A stretch of DNA of 48,692 nt from JAVBPB01 sp031549965 (GTDB lineage: Bacteria; Bacillota; Clostridia; Lachnospirales; Lachnospiraceae). Below, in pieces: positions 33,732 to 42,776 of the stretch (position 1 is the stretch's first letter; every line of letters starts with the position of its first letter). Both the position numbers and the translations under genes were made by a program. Below the pieces are notes generated by a model that worked only from the letters and a program-made list of their open reading frames with translations, had not been told where the DNA came from and searched no databases. The stretch spans positions 1 through 48,692 of the forward strand of contig JAVBPB010000069.1 of the NCBI GenBank assembly GCA_031549965.1. The letters run 5' to 3'.

Positions 33732-34679
33732 TTACTTTTTTATTATTTCTACTCCACTATAGTAGTGTTTAAGGATTTCTTTATAGTCATGACCTTCTTT
33801 AGCCATAATATTGGCACCATATTGGCTCATTCCTACTCCATGACCAATCCCTTTGCATATTATTCTAACATTTTTCTCATAATTTTCTATGTACATACAA
33901 CTAGAATTTAACCCTAGTATTTTTTCAAGTTCTTCACCTGTATAATCTTTATTTCCAATTTGTATTAGCTTAATATACCCTAAACTATCTCGTTCTATTA
34001 CTTGTATACTTTCAAAAAAATTATCTTCTGACAGATTTATTTCTTCCAAATCATCTGCTTTACTAATTAGATCTAAAATTTCTGATACTGCACTTACAGT
34101 TATTTTCATATTGTCATTTGCTTTTGTATCATATGAACTGTCTACGCTAGAAAGATACGCAATGTTATGACCCCATGCTTCTTGTGCACTTCTTGTTTTT
34201 CCAACACTTAGTGAATGATATACTGCTTCAATTAGTTGGTCTTCATATTCCATAACTTCTCCTTTAGTTGCGTAGATTGCATTTTCTAATTTGGGCAGAA
34301 AGCTTGCGTACGCATCATATCCCCATAATTCTTTAAGTGCTGATATGCTTAGATACTCCTGAGATAGATCTTTGGCATTTATTTCTTTTTCTTTTATGGT
34401 TTCTATGGTTTTTAAGGCTCTGGTTCTTGCTATTACAGCTTGTGCTTTTAGGGCTTCTACTTCATTGTCGGCAGGCATTTGTGCGGCAACTACTCCTATT
34501 ATGTAGCTTTCTAAATCTATTTCTTCAATGGATTTGTCATCTGATACTATTATTTTTAGTTCTCCGGTGTCTATGTGTTTTACTCTTTCTGAGTTTCCGG
34601 TCATGAATAATGTTGTTATGTATGGAAAAATTAGTGCTGATAGTGAAATTATTAGTGATTTTATTATGAATTTTTTCAT
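33732..34679 (-). CDS. spoIID: Stage II sporulation protein D-like (SpoIID/LytB domain)
   Basis: 315 residues. Membrane anchor about 8-28, then the SpoIID peptidoglycan lytic transglycosylase domain that drives engulfment with SpoIIM and SpoIIP: LESYIIGVVAAQMPA, EALKAQAVIARTRAL, YHSLSVGKTRSAQEAWGH, and the C-terminal GIGHGVGMSQYGANIMAKEG. The usual (S/A)EMP motif reads AQMP, a Glu to Gln change (codon CAA). I believe this Glu is the catalytic one, but could not verify it here. If so, this copy may be inactive. RBS-like AAGAGGA precedes the ATG. Confidence 0.9.
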   Translation of the reverse strand: MKKFIIKSLIISLSALIFPYITTLFMTGNSERVKHIDTGELKIIVSDDKSIEEIDLESYIIGVVAAQMPADNEVEALKAQAVIARTRALKTIETIKEKEINAKDLSQEYLSISALKELWGYDAYASFLPKLENAIYATKGEVMEYEDQLIEAVYHSLSVGKTRSAQEAWGHNIAYLSSVDSSYDTKANDNMKITVSAVSEILDLISKADDLEEINLSEDNFFESIQVIERDSLGYIKLIQIGNKDYTGEELEKILGLNSSCMYIENYEKNVRIICKGIGHGVGMSQYGANIMAKEGHDYKEILKHYYSGVEIIKK

Positions 34680-34852
34680 TGATTTTTCCTCTTTTCTTTT
34701 TGTGGTGTTTTATTATATTCCTTATTGGGGGGAAATATTATTTTTATTTTTGATTCTTTGAGGGGGACCCTTTGCTTTTTTATTTATGTACCACAAGATG
34801 AGAATCAGCAGACTATGAAAGTCGTATCTCTTATATGTATTTTTGTATGCAA
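34680..34852. other. Spacer upstream of spoIID
   Basis: Contains the upstream region of the SpoIID-like gene. I could not identify a clear sigma-A or sigma-E promoter. Two G runs (GGGGGG near 34727, GGGGG near 34761) stand out in AT-rich DNA. Confidence 0.4.
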
Positions 34853-34896
34853 AAAGCATCTTAAATGTTTTATGTTTTTAACATTTAAGATGCTTT
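34853..34896. terminator. Terminator of the CotH operon
   Basis: A perfect 17-bp stem (AAAGCATCTTAAATGTT and its complement) with a 10-base loop, 33 bp past the cotH stop. Confidence 0.8.
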
Positions 34897-34928
34897 AGAA
34901 TATTTTTGCACAGGTTGTTTATTAGTAT

Positions 34929-36830
34929 TTAACCTCTTCTTTTGTAAAATTTTGCAAAGATAATTCCACTAAATAGGATTAGTAATGTAACTCCTGTTAT
35001 AATTAAATTTTCTATGCTGTGGATGGTTGTATTTAGCATTCCTTGCTGTGCAATTTCGGCTTGGAAATCTTTTGATGGAAAATTTTGAGGCGTATTGTTT
35101 ATGTTGCCTTGATTGTTTTCGCTGTTTACACTATTTTCATTGTTTTCTTGGTTTTGAATGTTTTGATCTGGTGGTGCTATTTGGTTGGAATTATTTGTGT
35201 TAAAATGCCTTTGTGGCCTTCCTCCGAAGGAATCTTCTCCATCTTCATTGTTGAAGTTTTGGATGTTAAATCCTTTCATGTTGTTTCCGCCTTGGCTTCC
35301 AAGAGCGGTCAGGTTAATTGTTGAAGCATCTAATAGTAGGTCTTTTGTACTTTCTTGTCCTTGGTTGGTTGATGGAATTATTCCTTCTAATTGACCTTCA
35401 ATGCTTTTTGCTCTTAGATTTCCCAGTTTTATAAATTCTGAAATGGATTGCTGGTATTCTTCATAGGTGCAAAATGAGGTTGGATCGTTTTTTACGTATT
35501 CTGATATTTGGTTGGTTAGACTGTTTACTGTGTTTTCAAAGTAGCCATTGTTGAAGTATCCTTCTACTATTTCGTTTAGATATTGGTGGTACTTTTCTTT
35601 GTAGGATTCTACTTCTAGTAACTTGCCTAGTAATGGTCTGTCTGATAGGCTTACTCCTGATACAGGGGTGTCTATTGGGAAGTTTACTACATCTGATGCG
35701 TTTGATGATTGAAATCCTCCAAATGCAAGGTTAAAATCCCATGGTAAGATTGTTATTTGACCATCGTTTTCATATAGGTAGTAGTTATGTCCCATATTGC
35801 TTACGTAACTGTCTAGGTTTACTATTACTGTATGTGCGGCGAAGTATTTTAGGCAAGCGTCTATGTCAATGTATTTTTCTAGATCTATGCCGTTATTTAT
35901 ATTTTTTATTGCCTCTATTACTCTTTTATAGTCTGTGTTTGTGGAATCAAAAACTGCATTGTCGAATATTGCCGAATAGCTTTCAATTTCGTCGTCAACA
36001 TATTGTAATGACACGCCATTTGATGACATTCCTCCGTTTGGCATGTTTGAGGTGTCCGGCCATCCTTCTGGTGGCTGCATATTTGTGTCTTTTGGCATTT
36101 GGTCAGGTGCCCATTGATTTTGTGTATTGCCATTTTCTGTAGTTGTATTGCCTTCATTGTTCGTGAAGTTATTGATTATTTCATTCATTTGACCATTTCC
36201 ACGCATACCCATGCTTTCTGGTTTATACAATTTTCCTTCACTGTTATAGGTTCTTGCTAAATAGCTGTCTTCTAACGCTTCAACTGCTAAATAAAATCCC
36301 CATGTACTGCCGTTAACTTTTATGTCTGCATATGCATATATTGGGGTGTCTACTCCTATATAATTCATTAGATCGTAGGATATATACTCTTTCATATATG
36401 TGTTGTCACTTTGTATATTGTTTAAAACTATTTTATCAAGTCCAAGCCATGTTTGGCCTTTTATATAGTGGTCAAATTCTATTTTGAAGCTATATCTGTC
36501 TGTGGTGTCATCACTTGCAACCATTGAAAGACTTGAATTTCCTTTTGGACGTATTCCTACGCTTTTTATGGTTGTTCCGTTTATTTTTATGTCAGCCATT
36601 ATATATTCTTCACTGGTAGCATTGTCAAGCATATTTTGCCAGTCTGCTTCATCTGCGGTTATTTCAAAGCTTAGTATTTTATTTTTGTCCATTTCAGACT
36701 CATATGCATATTTTTCAGATGCAGTAATGCTCTTTATACTGTCTGGAGATAGTGCTACTACCGCTAAGAAGATTATTATCAATGACATTAATATAGCTGT
36801 TATTAAGGTAACTGATTTGCTTTTTATCAT
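34929..36830 (-). CDS. CotH-family protein kinase, membrane-anchored
   Basis: 633 residues. N-terminal membrane segment (about 8-28), CotH kinase-like domain (about 50-490) and a C-terminal membrane segment (about 605-625) followed by KRRG. CotH features visible: RPKGNSSLSM, YRYSFKIEFDHY-like FKIEFDHYIKG, GFYLAVEALEDSYL, and the metal/catalytic LPWDFNLAFGGF. A Gly/Asn/Pro/Met-rich low-complexity insert lies around 205-280, and an Asn/Gln-rich stretch around 520-590. CotH kinases phosphorylate spore coat proteins in Bacillus; the membrane-anchored clostridial forms with VTC and DUF4956 partners are not well understood. It starts 14 bp after the DUF4956 gene. Confidence 0.9.
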   Translation of the reverse strand: MIKSKSVTLITAILMSLIIIFLAVVALSPDSIKSITASEKYAYESEMDKNKILSFEITADEADWQNMLDNATSEEYIMADIKINGTTIKSVGIRPKGNSSLSMVASDDTTDRYSFKIEFDHYIKGQTWLGLDKIVLNNIQSDNTYMKEYISYDLMNYIGVDTPIYAYADIKVNGSTWGFYLAVEALEDSYLARTYNSEGKLYKPESMGMRGNGQMNEIINNFTNNEGNTTTENGNTQNQWAPDQMPKDTNMQPPEGWPDTSNMPNGGMSSNGVSLQYVDDEIESYSAIFDNAVFDSTNTDYKRVIEAIKNINNGIDLEKYIDIDACLKYFAAHTVIVNLDSYVSNMGHNYYLYENDGQITILPWDFNLAFGGFQSSNASDVVNFPIDTPVSGVSLSDRPLLGKLLEVESYKEKYHQYLNEIVEGYFNNGYFENTVNSLTNQISEYVKNDPTSFCTYEEYQQSISEFIKLGNLRAKSIEGQLEGIIPSTNQGQESTKDLLLDASTINLTALGSQGGNNMKGFNIQNFNNEDGEDSFGGRPQRHFNTNNSNQIAPPDQNIQNQENNENSVNSENNQGNINNTPQNFPSKDFQAEIAQQGMLNTTIHSIENLIITGVTLLILFSGIIFAKFYKRRG

Positions 36831-36844
36831 ATTACACCAGCTTT

Positions 36845-37513
36845 CTATGACATATAATCACCATTGTAACTTATTAGTGCAACACTTTCTACTCCCTTTA
36901 TGGCTTTTACTGCACTGACAAATTTAGTATCATTATCTTTAAGTCTTATTTCTAAGGTAAGTTCCATACCGCTGTTATTTAGTGTCTTGGATTTGATTGT
37001 TGATTTTTTTACATTTCCATTTACTGCATTTAAAACATTATTTTCGGAGCTTTCTTCACATGCTACAATAAAAATATATGGACTTTCTGTGGTTTTTTTG
37101 TTTACAAATAATATAAGTATTATTCCTATAAATAGGGAGCCTAGTATTGCAAGTGGTAATAATCCTGCTCCTAATACTATACCAGAAGCTATTGACCAGA
37201 ATAAAAATACAATGTCTAAGGGTTCTTTAATTGCAGTACGAAAACGTACAATTGACAATGCACCAACCATACCAAGGGATAGAATAATGTTTGATGTAAC
37301 TGCTAATATGATTAATGTGGTGACTAAGGTTAATCCAAGTAATGATACTCCAAATCCTGATGAATACATAACACCAGAATAGGTTTTTTTGTAGATTGTA
37401 AATATAAATAGTCCAATTGCAAATGCACATACCATTGCTATTATCATATCAAGGGCTGAAAAACTTGTTATATTTTCCATAAAGCTGGATTTAAATAGAT
37501 CGTTAAAATTCAT
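36845..37513 (-). CDS. DUF4956 membrane protein
   Basis: 222 residues. About four membrane segments in the first 140 residues, including the conserved LSMVGALSIVRFRTAIKEP-like stretch (GMVGALSIVRFRTAIKEPLD) and FLFWSIASGIVLGAG, then a cytoplasmic domain of about 80 residues. DUF4956 proteins occur almost always with VTC-domain and CotH genes, as here. AAGGAG precedes the ATG. Its function is unknown; a channel or scaffold for polyphosphate or a cell-surface polymer is a guess. Confidence 0.9.
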   Translation of the reverse strand: MNFNDLFKSSFMENITSFSALDMIIAMVCAFAIGLFIFTIYKKTYSGVMYSSGFGVSLLGLTLVTTLIILAVTSNIILSLGMVGALSIVRFRTAIKEPLDIVFLFWSIASGIVLGAGLLPLAILGSLFIGIILILFVNKKTTESPYIFIVACEESSENNVLNAVNGNVKKSTIKSKTLNNSGMELTLEIRLKDNDTKFVSAVKAIKGVESVALISYNGDYMS

Positions 37514-37535
37514 TTGTTTGTCTCCTTTTTAATTA

Positions 37536-38222
37536 TTATCCGTATATACGACACGATGAATATTTTGAATATGCTGTTGTTTTACGTTCATTTGATTGTA
37601 TTATATCTCTTATTACATCTGGTAGAAATTCATCAAACTTTACTTCCATTAATAGGGTGCTATCACTGTTTACTGGTACGGTTGGAAGATTTTCGTCAAA
37701 TAAATTTACCTGATATACCCCGCTTTTTATGTTGCTGTCGAAGGTTATTCTTACATTTCCATATGGGTATACATAGGCTTCTCTATTGTAATCTACTATT
37801 GTTTTTGGTCTTAGCCTTCTGCTCTTTATATTTGCGTAAAAATCAAGGATAAGCGGATCTTTGCTTTTTGACATCCAGCTTATGTCTCCTTTTATTATTG
37901 ATTCACATTCTTTTTTGGTTAGTTTTGTTTGCCTCTTGTTGCAAAGTCCGTTTATTTTGCTTTTTTTCTCAAGCCTTATTGTTTCGTCGCTAAGATCATA
38001 TATGCGGATTCTGTATTTGTCTCTGTAGATTAGTCCGTCCATTTTTTCTCTAAGGGCGGTATCTTCAATGCTGTCAAAATATAAACTCCTTATGTGATAA
38101 CGACGATCTTTTTTTGCATTTTTGTCTAGTTTGCAAACTGCTCTTAACCTTTGGGATATGCAATAGTAGTCCATTAGGTTTATTATGTGCTTGGCTTCAT
38201 GCCTGAATTTTAGTTCTGCCAT
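37536..38222 (-). CDS. VTC-domain protein (polyphosphate polymerase-like)
   Basis: 228 residues, a stand-alone VTC catalytic domain of the CYTH-like tunnel fold. Basic and acidic tunnel residues typical of yeast Vtc4 are present: FRHEAKHII, YHIRSLYFDS, KYRIRIYD, IRLEKKSK, KTIVDYNREAYV and LMEVKFDEFLPDVI. Vtc4 makes polyphosphate from ATP; activity here is inferred from the fold. First gene of the VTC / DUF4956 / CotH operon, 22 bp before DUF4956, with GGAGGTG before the ATG. Confidence 0.9.
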   Translation of the reverse strand: MAELKFRHEAKHIINLMDYYCISQRLRAVCKLDKNAKKDRRYHIRSLYFDSIEDTALREKMDGLIYRDKYRIRIYDLSDETIRLEKKSKINGLCNKRQTKLTKKECESIIKGDISWMSKSKDPLILDFYANIKSRRLRPKTIVDYNREAYVYPYGNVRITFDSNIKSGVYQVNLFDENLPTVPVNSDSTLLMEVKFDEFLPDVIRDIIQSNERKTTAYSKYSSCRIYG

Positions 38223-38474
38223 TTATTCACCTCCGCTTTTATGTATAGGTTTATGTTATACTACTTATGTGATGGTTTTGTTAAAAAGGCATGAAGCTTG
38301 TATGAATTGTATTTTACTTTACAAAATTATGTTTTCTTTAGAAATAATAATAATTAATTTATCATTTTCTATTAGTTAATTGGGTATAGGTGTTCATTTT
38401 GTATTTTTTAGTTTTAATCTTTTGTTAGGATAGTTTTGTATAATAGTTACTGTAAAAAATCTAATAAAATGACC

Positions 38475-38502
38475 TTGATTATTAACTTTTATGTGATAAA
38501 AT
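38475..38502 (+). promoter_or_regulatory. Promoter of the GH2 gene
   Basis: TTGATT, 16 bases, extended -10 TGATAAAAT; the ATG is 33 bp further. The preceding 38223-38474 holds no gene. Confidence 0.55.
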
Positions 38503-38535
38503 CTAATATATAGAATAAATAATTTAGGAGGTCAC

Positions 38536-41500
38536 ATGAATAAACAACTTTTTAATAATAATTGGTATTTTAGTAAGTTTCCAATTGAAGAAGAGATAAG
38601 CCTTGATGTTATAAAAGCAGCTTTGTCTTGGGAACTTGTTGAAATTCCACATGATTTTTTGATTTATGATGTTAATGATTTATATGAAAATACTTATGGT
38701 GTTTATTATAAGGATTTTATTGTCTCTAAAGATGAGATTGATAATCGTATTTCATTTAGATTCGATGGAGTTTATATGGATGTAACCGTATACATTAATG
38801 ATAGGGAAGCTGTTTTCCATCCATATGGTTATTCTACTTTTGAAGTTGATATTACTGAATTAGTAACAAAAGGTTCTAATAGAATTGTTGTTGTTGTAAA
38901 GCATATGGCACCTAATTCTCGATGGTATTCTGGTGCTGGTATTTATAGAAATGTTTGGATGATAACTTCTGGCAAAATTTTTGTACCTACTGATGGAGTT
39001 TATATTTGTGCTAATAGTACTGATGGAAAAGTTGATATAAATGTGGAGATCGAAGGCAAGGTTTCTGATGTTATTGTGAAACATACTGTGTTTAGTTCAC
39101 TTAAAGAAGAAGTTTTAGTAAGTACTGGTGGTGAATTTCAATCTGTTAGTGTTTCTAATCCTTTGCTTTGGAGTATTGAAGAAACTAATTTATATACGCT
39201 TCACACGGAACTTATATTAAATAATCAGGTAATTGACTCTTTGGATAATAATTTTGGATTTAGGAAATTAGAATTTAAGCCTAATGAAGGGTTCTTTTGT
39301 AATGATAGATATTATAAGCTACATGGAGTTTGTTTGCACCACGATTTAGGTGCTTTGGGTGCGGCATTTAACACTGATGCTCTTAGAAGGCAATTGGAGA
39401 TAATGAAGGATATGGGGGTAAACTCTATTAGGACTTCCCATAATATGCCTGCACCTGAGTTAATGGATTTGTGCGATGAGATGGGGTTTTTTGTAGTTTC
39501 TGAGGCCTTTGATATGTGGGAATTTTCAAAAACTACATATGATTATGCAAGATATTTTAATGAATATGCTAAAGAGGATGTTAAGAGTTGGGTTAGACGA
39601 GACAGAAATCATCCAAGTTTAATTATGTGGAGTATAGGAAATGAAATATATGATACACATGCAAGTACTAAAGGGGTTCAGATCGCTAACATGCTTAGGG
39701 ATAATGTTGAACTTCATGATCCAAATAAAAATGGTTTTTCTACTATTGGGTCTAATTTTATGGAATGGGAAAATGCTCAAAAAGTGGCTGATACACTTAA
39801 ATTTGCTGGTTATAATTATGCTGAACATTTATATGAAAAGCACCATGAAAAATATCCCGATTGGATAATATATGGCAGTGAAACTTCATCTGCTCTTAGA
39901 AGCCGTGGTATATATAATTTTCCGGCACATAAAGCTTTACTTACTAACGATAATTTACAATGCTCAAGTTTTGATAATAGTGTGGCCAGATGGGGAAAAT
40001 CAGCTGAACAATCTATTATTGATGACAGAGACTCCACTTTTTGTGCCGGACAATATGTGTGGACAGGTTTTGATTATATTGGGGAACCTACACCTTATAC
40101 CACTAAAAACAGTTATTTTGGAATAGTTGATACTGCTGGGTTTAATAAGGATGTTTATTATTTATATAAATCTGCTTGGACAGACTATAAAGCCACTCCT
40201 TTTGTTCATTTACTTCCATATTGGGATTTTAATGAGGGACAAATTATTGATGTTTTTGCATATACCAATGCACCAAAGGTTGAATTATTTGTAAATGATA
40301 TATCTTTGGGAGTTCAAGAGATTGATCAGTTACACGGTAAAAAGATTCATGGAGAGTGGTCTGTTCCATACACTAAGGGATTTATTAAAGCTGTTGCTTA
40401 TGATGATAATAATTTAATTATTGCATCAGATGAAAAACATAGCTTTTCTGAACCGGTAAATATCTGCCTAAAGGCTAATAAAGAATCCATAAAAGCTAAC
40501 GGCACATCCCTATCCTTTATAGAAATTTCATTAACTGACACTGATGGTTTTACTGTAGAAAATGCAAGGAATCGAATTAAAGTTGAAGTTTTGGGAGAAG
40601 GTCGCCTGGTTGGTTTAGATAATGGAGATTCCACTGACTATGACCAATATAAATCAAACAACAGAAAGATGTTTAGCGGAAAACTTCTTGCCATAATTTC
40701 ATCCACCCTTAATTCAGGTGACATTATAGTAACTGTATCAGGCATTGGTTTAAATACTGCTTCAATTAAAATAAAATCTGTAGTTGAAGTAGCTATAGAA
40801 AAAACTATTGTTCCGCAAATTATATATAATGACTATGATACTACAGAAGTTCCTGTTAGAAAAATTGAATTATCAACAGCTAATTCAAAAAATTTAACTT
40901 CTGACAATAGAACTTGTGAAGTTACAGCAACACTACTGCCAATTAATTGCACTTACAAAAATATATCTTGGGCAGTTGTGGGAATAGATGGGCTTAAGAG
41001 TATTATTTCAGAAGTCAAAGCCAATGAATCAAGTGCTTTAGTAACAGCATATGCTGATGGAGATTTTAAATTAAGAGCCATTTCTTATAATGGAAAAGCA
41101 CACCCTGAAATTATTTCAGAAATGGAATTTTGTGCCTCTGGATTAGGTCAAACTACCATAAATCCATATGAGTTCGTTATTGCATCTCATTACACTAACA
41201 GTACCGGTGCATTTAAACAATTGGAATATGGTTCTCTTGGCAACATAGATGATACCTACTCTGTTACCTACGACAACATATACTTTAAATCCTCAAGTTC
41301 AGATAATCTCCGTCTTCACATAGGAAACAGTCTGGAAAAGGATGTTCCAATAGAGATTTATGAAATTAGTGAAAAAGAAGAAAAATTATTATTCACTGCT
41401 GTTTTCCCAAAAAATGGAAGATGGGATGGGCATGACCCTTATGATTTTAAATTAGATAAGCCATTAGCTGGAATTAAAACCTTGAAGTTTGTAATTAATG

Positions 41501-41913
41501 ACCGAATAACTTTTGGCGGTTTTGAATTTATTGAGACAAACCCTGCCTTTGAACAAACTTTAACAAAAAATGCTCTAAAAATATATGGAGATAACTATAC
41601 ACTTACAGAAGATTCCATAGAGAATATCGGAAACAATGTTGTTTTAGAATTTGGAGAAATGAATTTCACAAATGCAGGCACAAGTAAAATTTGTATTCAT
41701 GGAAAAACCCCAAATTCAAACAATACTATCCAATTAAAGATTAATAATGAACAAGGTTCTCAAATTCAAATTTTAGAATTTACTCATTGTGTGGAGTATA
41801 CAACTAAAGAATTTATTATTGACTCGATTACCGGCGTTAATGAAATTTCTTTTATTTTTCTTCCTGGCAGTAACTTTGATTTTAAATGGTTTAAATTTAA
41901 TTTAAATCAATAA
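38536..41913 (+). CDS. Glycoside hydrolase family 2 (beta-galactosidase-like), multidomain
   Basis: 1125 residues with no signal peptide, so probably cytoplasmic. GH2 sugar-binding domain (about 1-165, SRWYSGAGIYRNVWM), Ig-like domain (about 170-245), TIM barrel (about 250-535) with LHGVCLHHDLG, VNSIRTSHNMPAPELMDLCD, acid/base Glu in SIGNEIYD and nucleophile Glu in YGSETSSALRS. These are followed by a DUF4982-like domain (about 545-640), an Ig-like GH2 domain (about 645-745), a further Ig-like region, and a C-terminal CBM6-like jelly roll (about 1010-1125). Such enzymes release terminal galactose or related sugars from imported oligosaccharides, which suits the galactanase at the start of the window. 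AGGAGG precedes the ATG. Exact specificity is open. Confidence 0.93.
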   Translation: MNKQLFNNNWYFSKFPIEEEISLDVIKAALSWELVEIPHDFLIYDVNDLYENTYGVYYKDFIVSKDEIDNRISFRFDGVYMDVTVYINDREAVFHPYGYSTFEVDITELVTKGSNRIVVVVKHMAPNSRWYSGAGIYRNVWMITSGKIFVPTDGVYICANSTDGKVDINVEIEGKVSDVIVKHTVFSSLKEEVLVSTGGEFQSVSVSNPLLWSIEETNLYTLHTELILNNQVIDSLDNNFGFRKLEFKPNEGFFCNDRYYKLHGVCLHHDLGALGAAFNTDALRRQLEIMKDMGVNSIRTSHNMPAPELMDLCDEMGFFVVSEAFDMWEFSKTTYDYARYFNEYAKEDVKSWVRRDRNHPSLIMWSIGNEIYDTHASTKGVQIANMLRDNVELHDPNKNGFSTIGSNFMEWENAQKVADTLKFAGYNYAEHLYEKHHEKYPDWIIYGSETSSALRSRGIYNFPAHKALLTNDNLQCSSFDNSVARWGKSAEQSIIDDRDSTFCAGQYVWTGFDYIGEPTPYTTKNSYFGIVDTAGFNKDVYYLYKSAWTDYKATPFVHLLPYWDFNEGQIIDVFAYTNAPKVELFVNDISLGVQEIDQLHGKKIHGEWSVPYTKGFIKAVAYDDNNLIIASDEKHSFSEPVNICLKANKESIKANGTSLSFIEISLTDTDGFTVENARNRIKVEVLGEGRLVGLDNGDSTDYDQYKSNNRKMFSGKLLAIISSTLNSGDIIVTVSGIGLNTASIKIKSVVEVAIEKTIVPQIIYNDYDTTEVPVRKIELSTANSKNLTSDNRTCEVTATLLPINCTYKNISWAVVGIDGLKSIISEVKANESSALVTAYADGDFKLRAISYNGKAHPEIISEMEFCASGLGQTTINPYEFVIASHYTNSTGAFKQLEYGSLGNIDDTYSVTYDNIYFKSSSSDNLRLHIGNSLEKDVPIEIYEISEKEEKLLFTAVFPKNGRWDGHDPYDFKLDKPLAGIKTLKFVINDRITFGGFEFIETNPAFEQTLTKNALKIYGDNYTLTEDSIENIGNNVVLEFGEMNFTNAGTSKICIHGKTPNSNNTIQLKINNEQGSQIQILEFTHCVEYTTKEFIIDSITGVNEISFIFLPGSNFDFKWFKFNLNQ

Positions 41914-42384
41914 CTTATTTTGAATTTAGTTTTTGAAATATTATTCCTATTGTAGAAACCTCTGTCAGCTTTGCTTTAAGCTTTTATGTTTCTACAAAGG
42001 GATATTGGCAAAAGTCAACAATTTTTTGTAAGCAATGTTCCAGAGTAATACAGAAATAGTTAGTTATTGGAAATGTCAGTGTAAACAAAGTAAAGAAAAT
42101 GATTTATAGACTGAGTGAAGAAGAAATTAATCCCAGTGAAGGTTATTTAAAATTACAGCAAAGAGCAGCAAAAAGTTTAGCTAGGTTACAATTCAACCAT
42201 CTTTCCAAACTAAACCTTTTGAGTCACAGCTTTACTACAGCATTTGTGTTCATCTACATTGTCATCATGTGGTGTTGTGTCAAAAAAATTCACATAATCT
42301 TGTACTTAATCTGGTATTAATCCTCGTATGTTAATATTTATTTGTACCTCCAAAATATACATTTTCCATAAAACAGAAAATTCA
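41914..42384. other. Spacer with hairpin and doubtful small frame
   Basis: A 10-bp hairpin TTGTAGAAAC / GTTTCTACAA (41950-41997) 36 bp after the GH2 stop may weakly terminate it, without a T run. A 73-codon plus-strand frame (42099-42320, MIYRLSEEEINPSEGY...) has no ribosome site and its second half reads like random hydrophobic sequence; it may contain a gene remnant. No other gene seen. Confidence 0.4.
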
Positions 42385-42753
42385 TCACTTATTTAGCCGC
42401 ATAAGTCTATCTAACGCTTCAAGAATATATACCCTTGGACATGCTAAATTAAATCTTTGAAATCCTATTCCAGAATTTCCAAAAATTTTACCATCACTTA
42501 ATCCCAAATTGCATTTATTAATAAGTATATCATTTAATTCCACTTGTGACAAATTGAATTTACGAAAATCAACCCATAACATATAAGTTCCTTCTGGTTT
42601 TATTACTTCCAATTTCTTAAGATTTTTCTGAACATATTTAGTAAAATAATATATATTTTGATTTACATTTTGAACTTGCCACTCCAACAATCTTTTAATA
42701 CTAAACTTTTTGAATAACAGCTTTGCCAAAAAATATGAGCGTACATTCGCCAA
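42385..42753 (-). pseudogene. C-terminal remnant of a PLP-dependent aminotransferase (MalY/PatB type)
   Basis: From about LLEWQVQNVNQN onward (approximately 42690 to 42385) the frame matches the C-terminal third of MalY/PatB cystathionine beta-lyase-like aminotransferases: KVIEPEGTYMLW-type segment VIKPEGTYMLWVDFR, then LSDGKIFGNSGIGFQRFNLACPR, with the Arg that binds the substrate carboxylate. The PLP lysine domain and the whole N-terminal two thirds are absent. The first 20 codons of the frame do not look homologous and no ribosome site is present, so it is a truncated relic lying just behind the deaminase-like gene. Confidence 0.8.
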
Positions 42754-42776
42754 TCAGAAAAAAGTTCAAACCATAT

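Noticed and set aside
34337..34761. Plus-strand frames over the spoIID start region
   Set aside because: They are Leu/Phe-rich shadows of the minus-strand gene without start signals.
35741..36157. Frames on both strands inside the CotH gene
   Set aside because: Composition bias from the Asn/Gly/Pro-rich insert explains them; no initiation signals.
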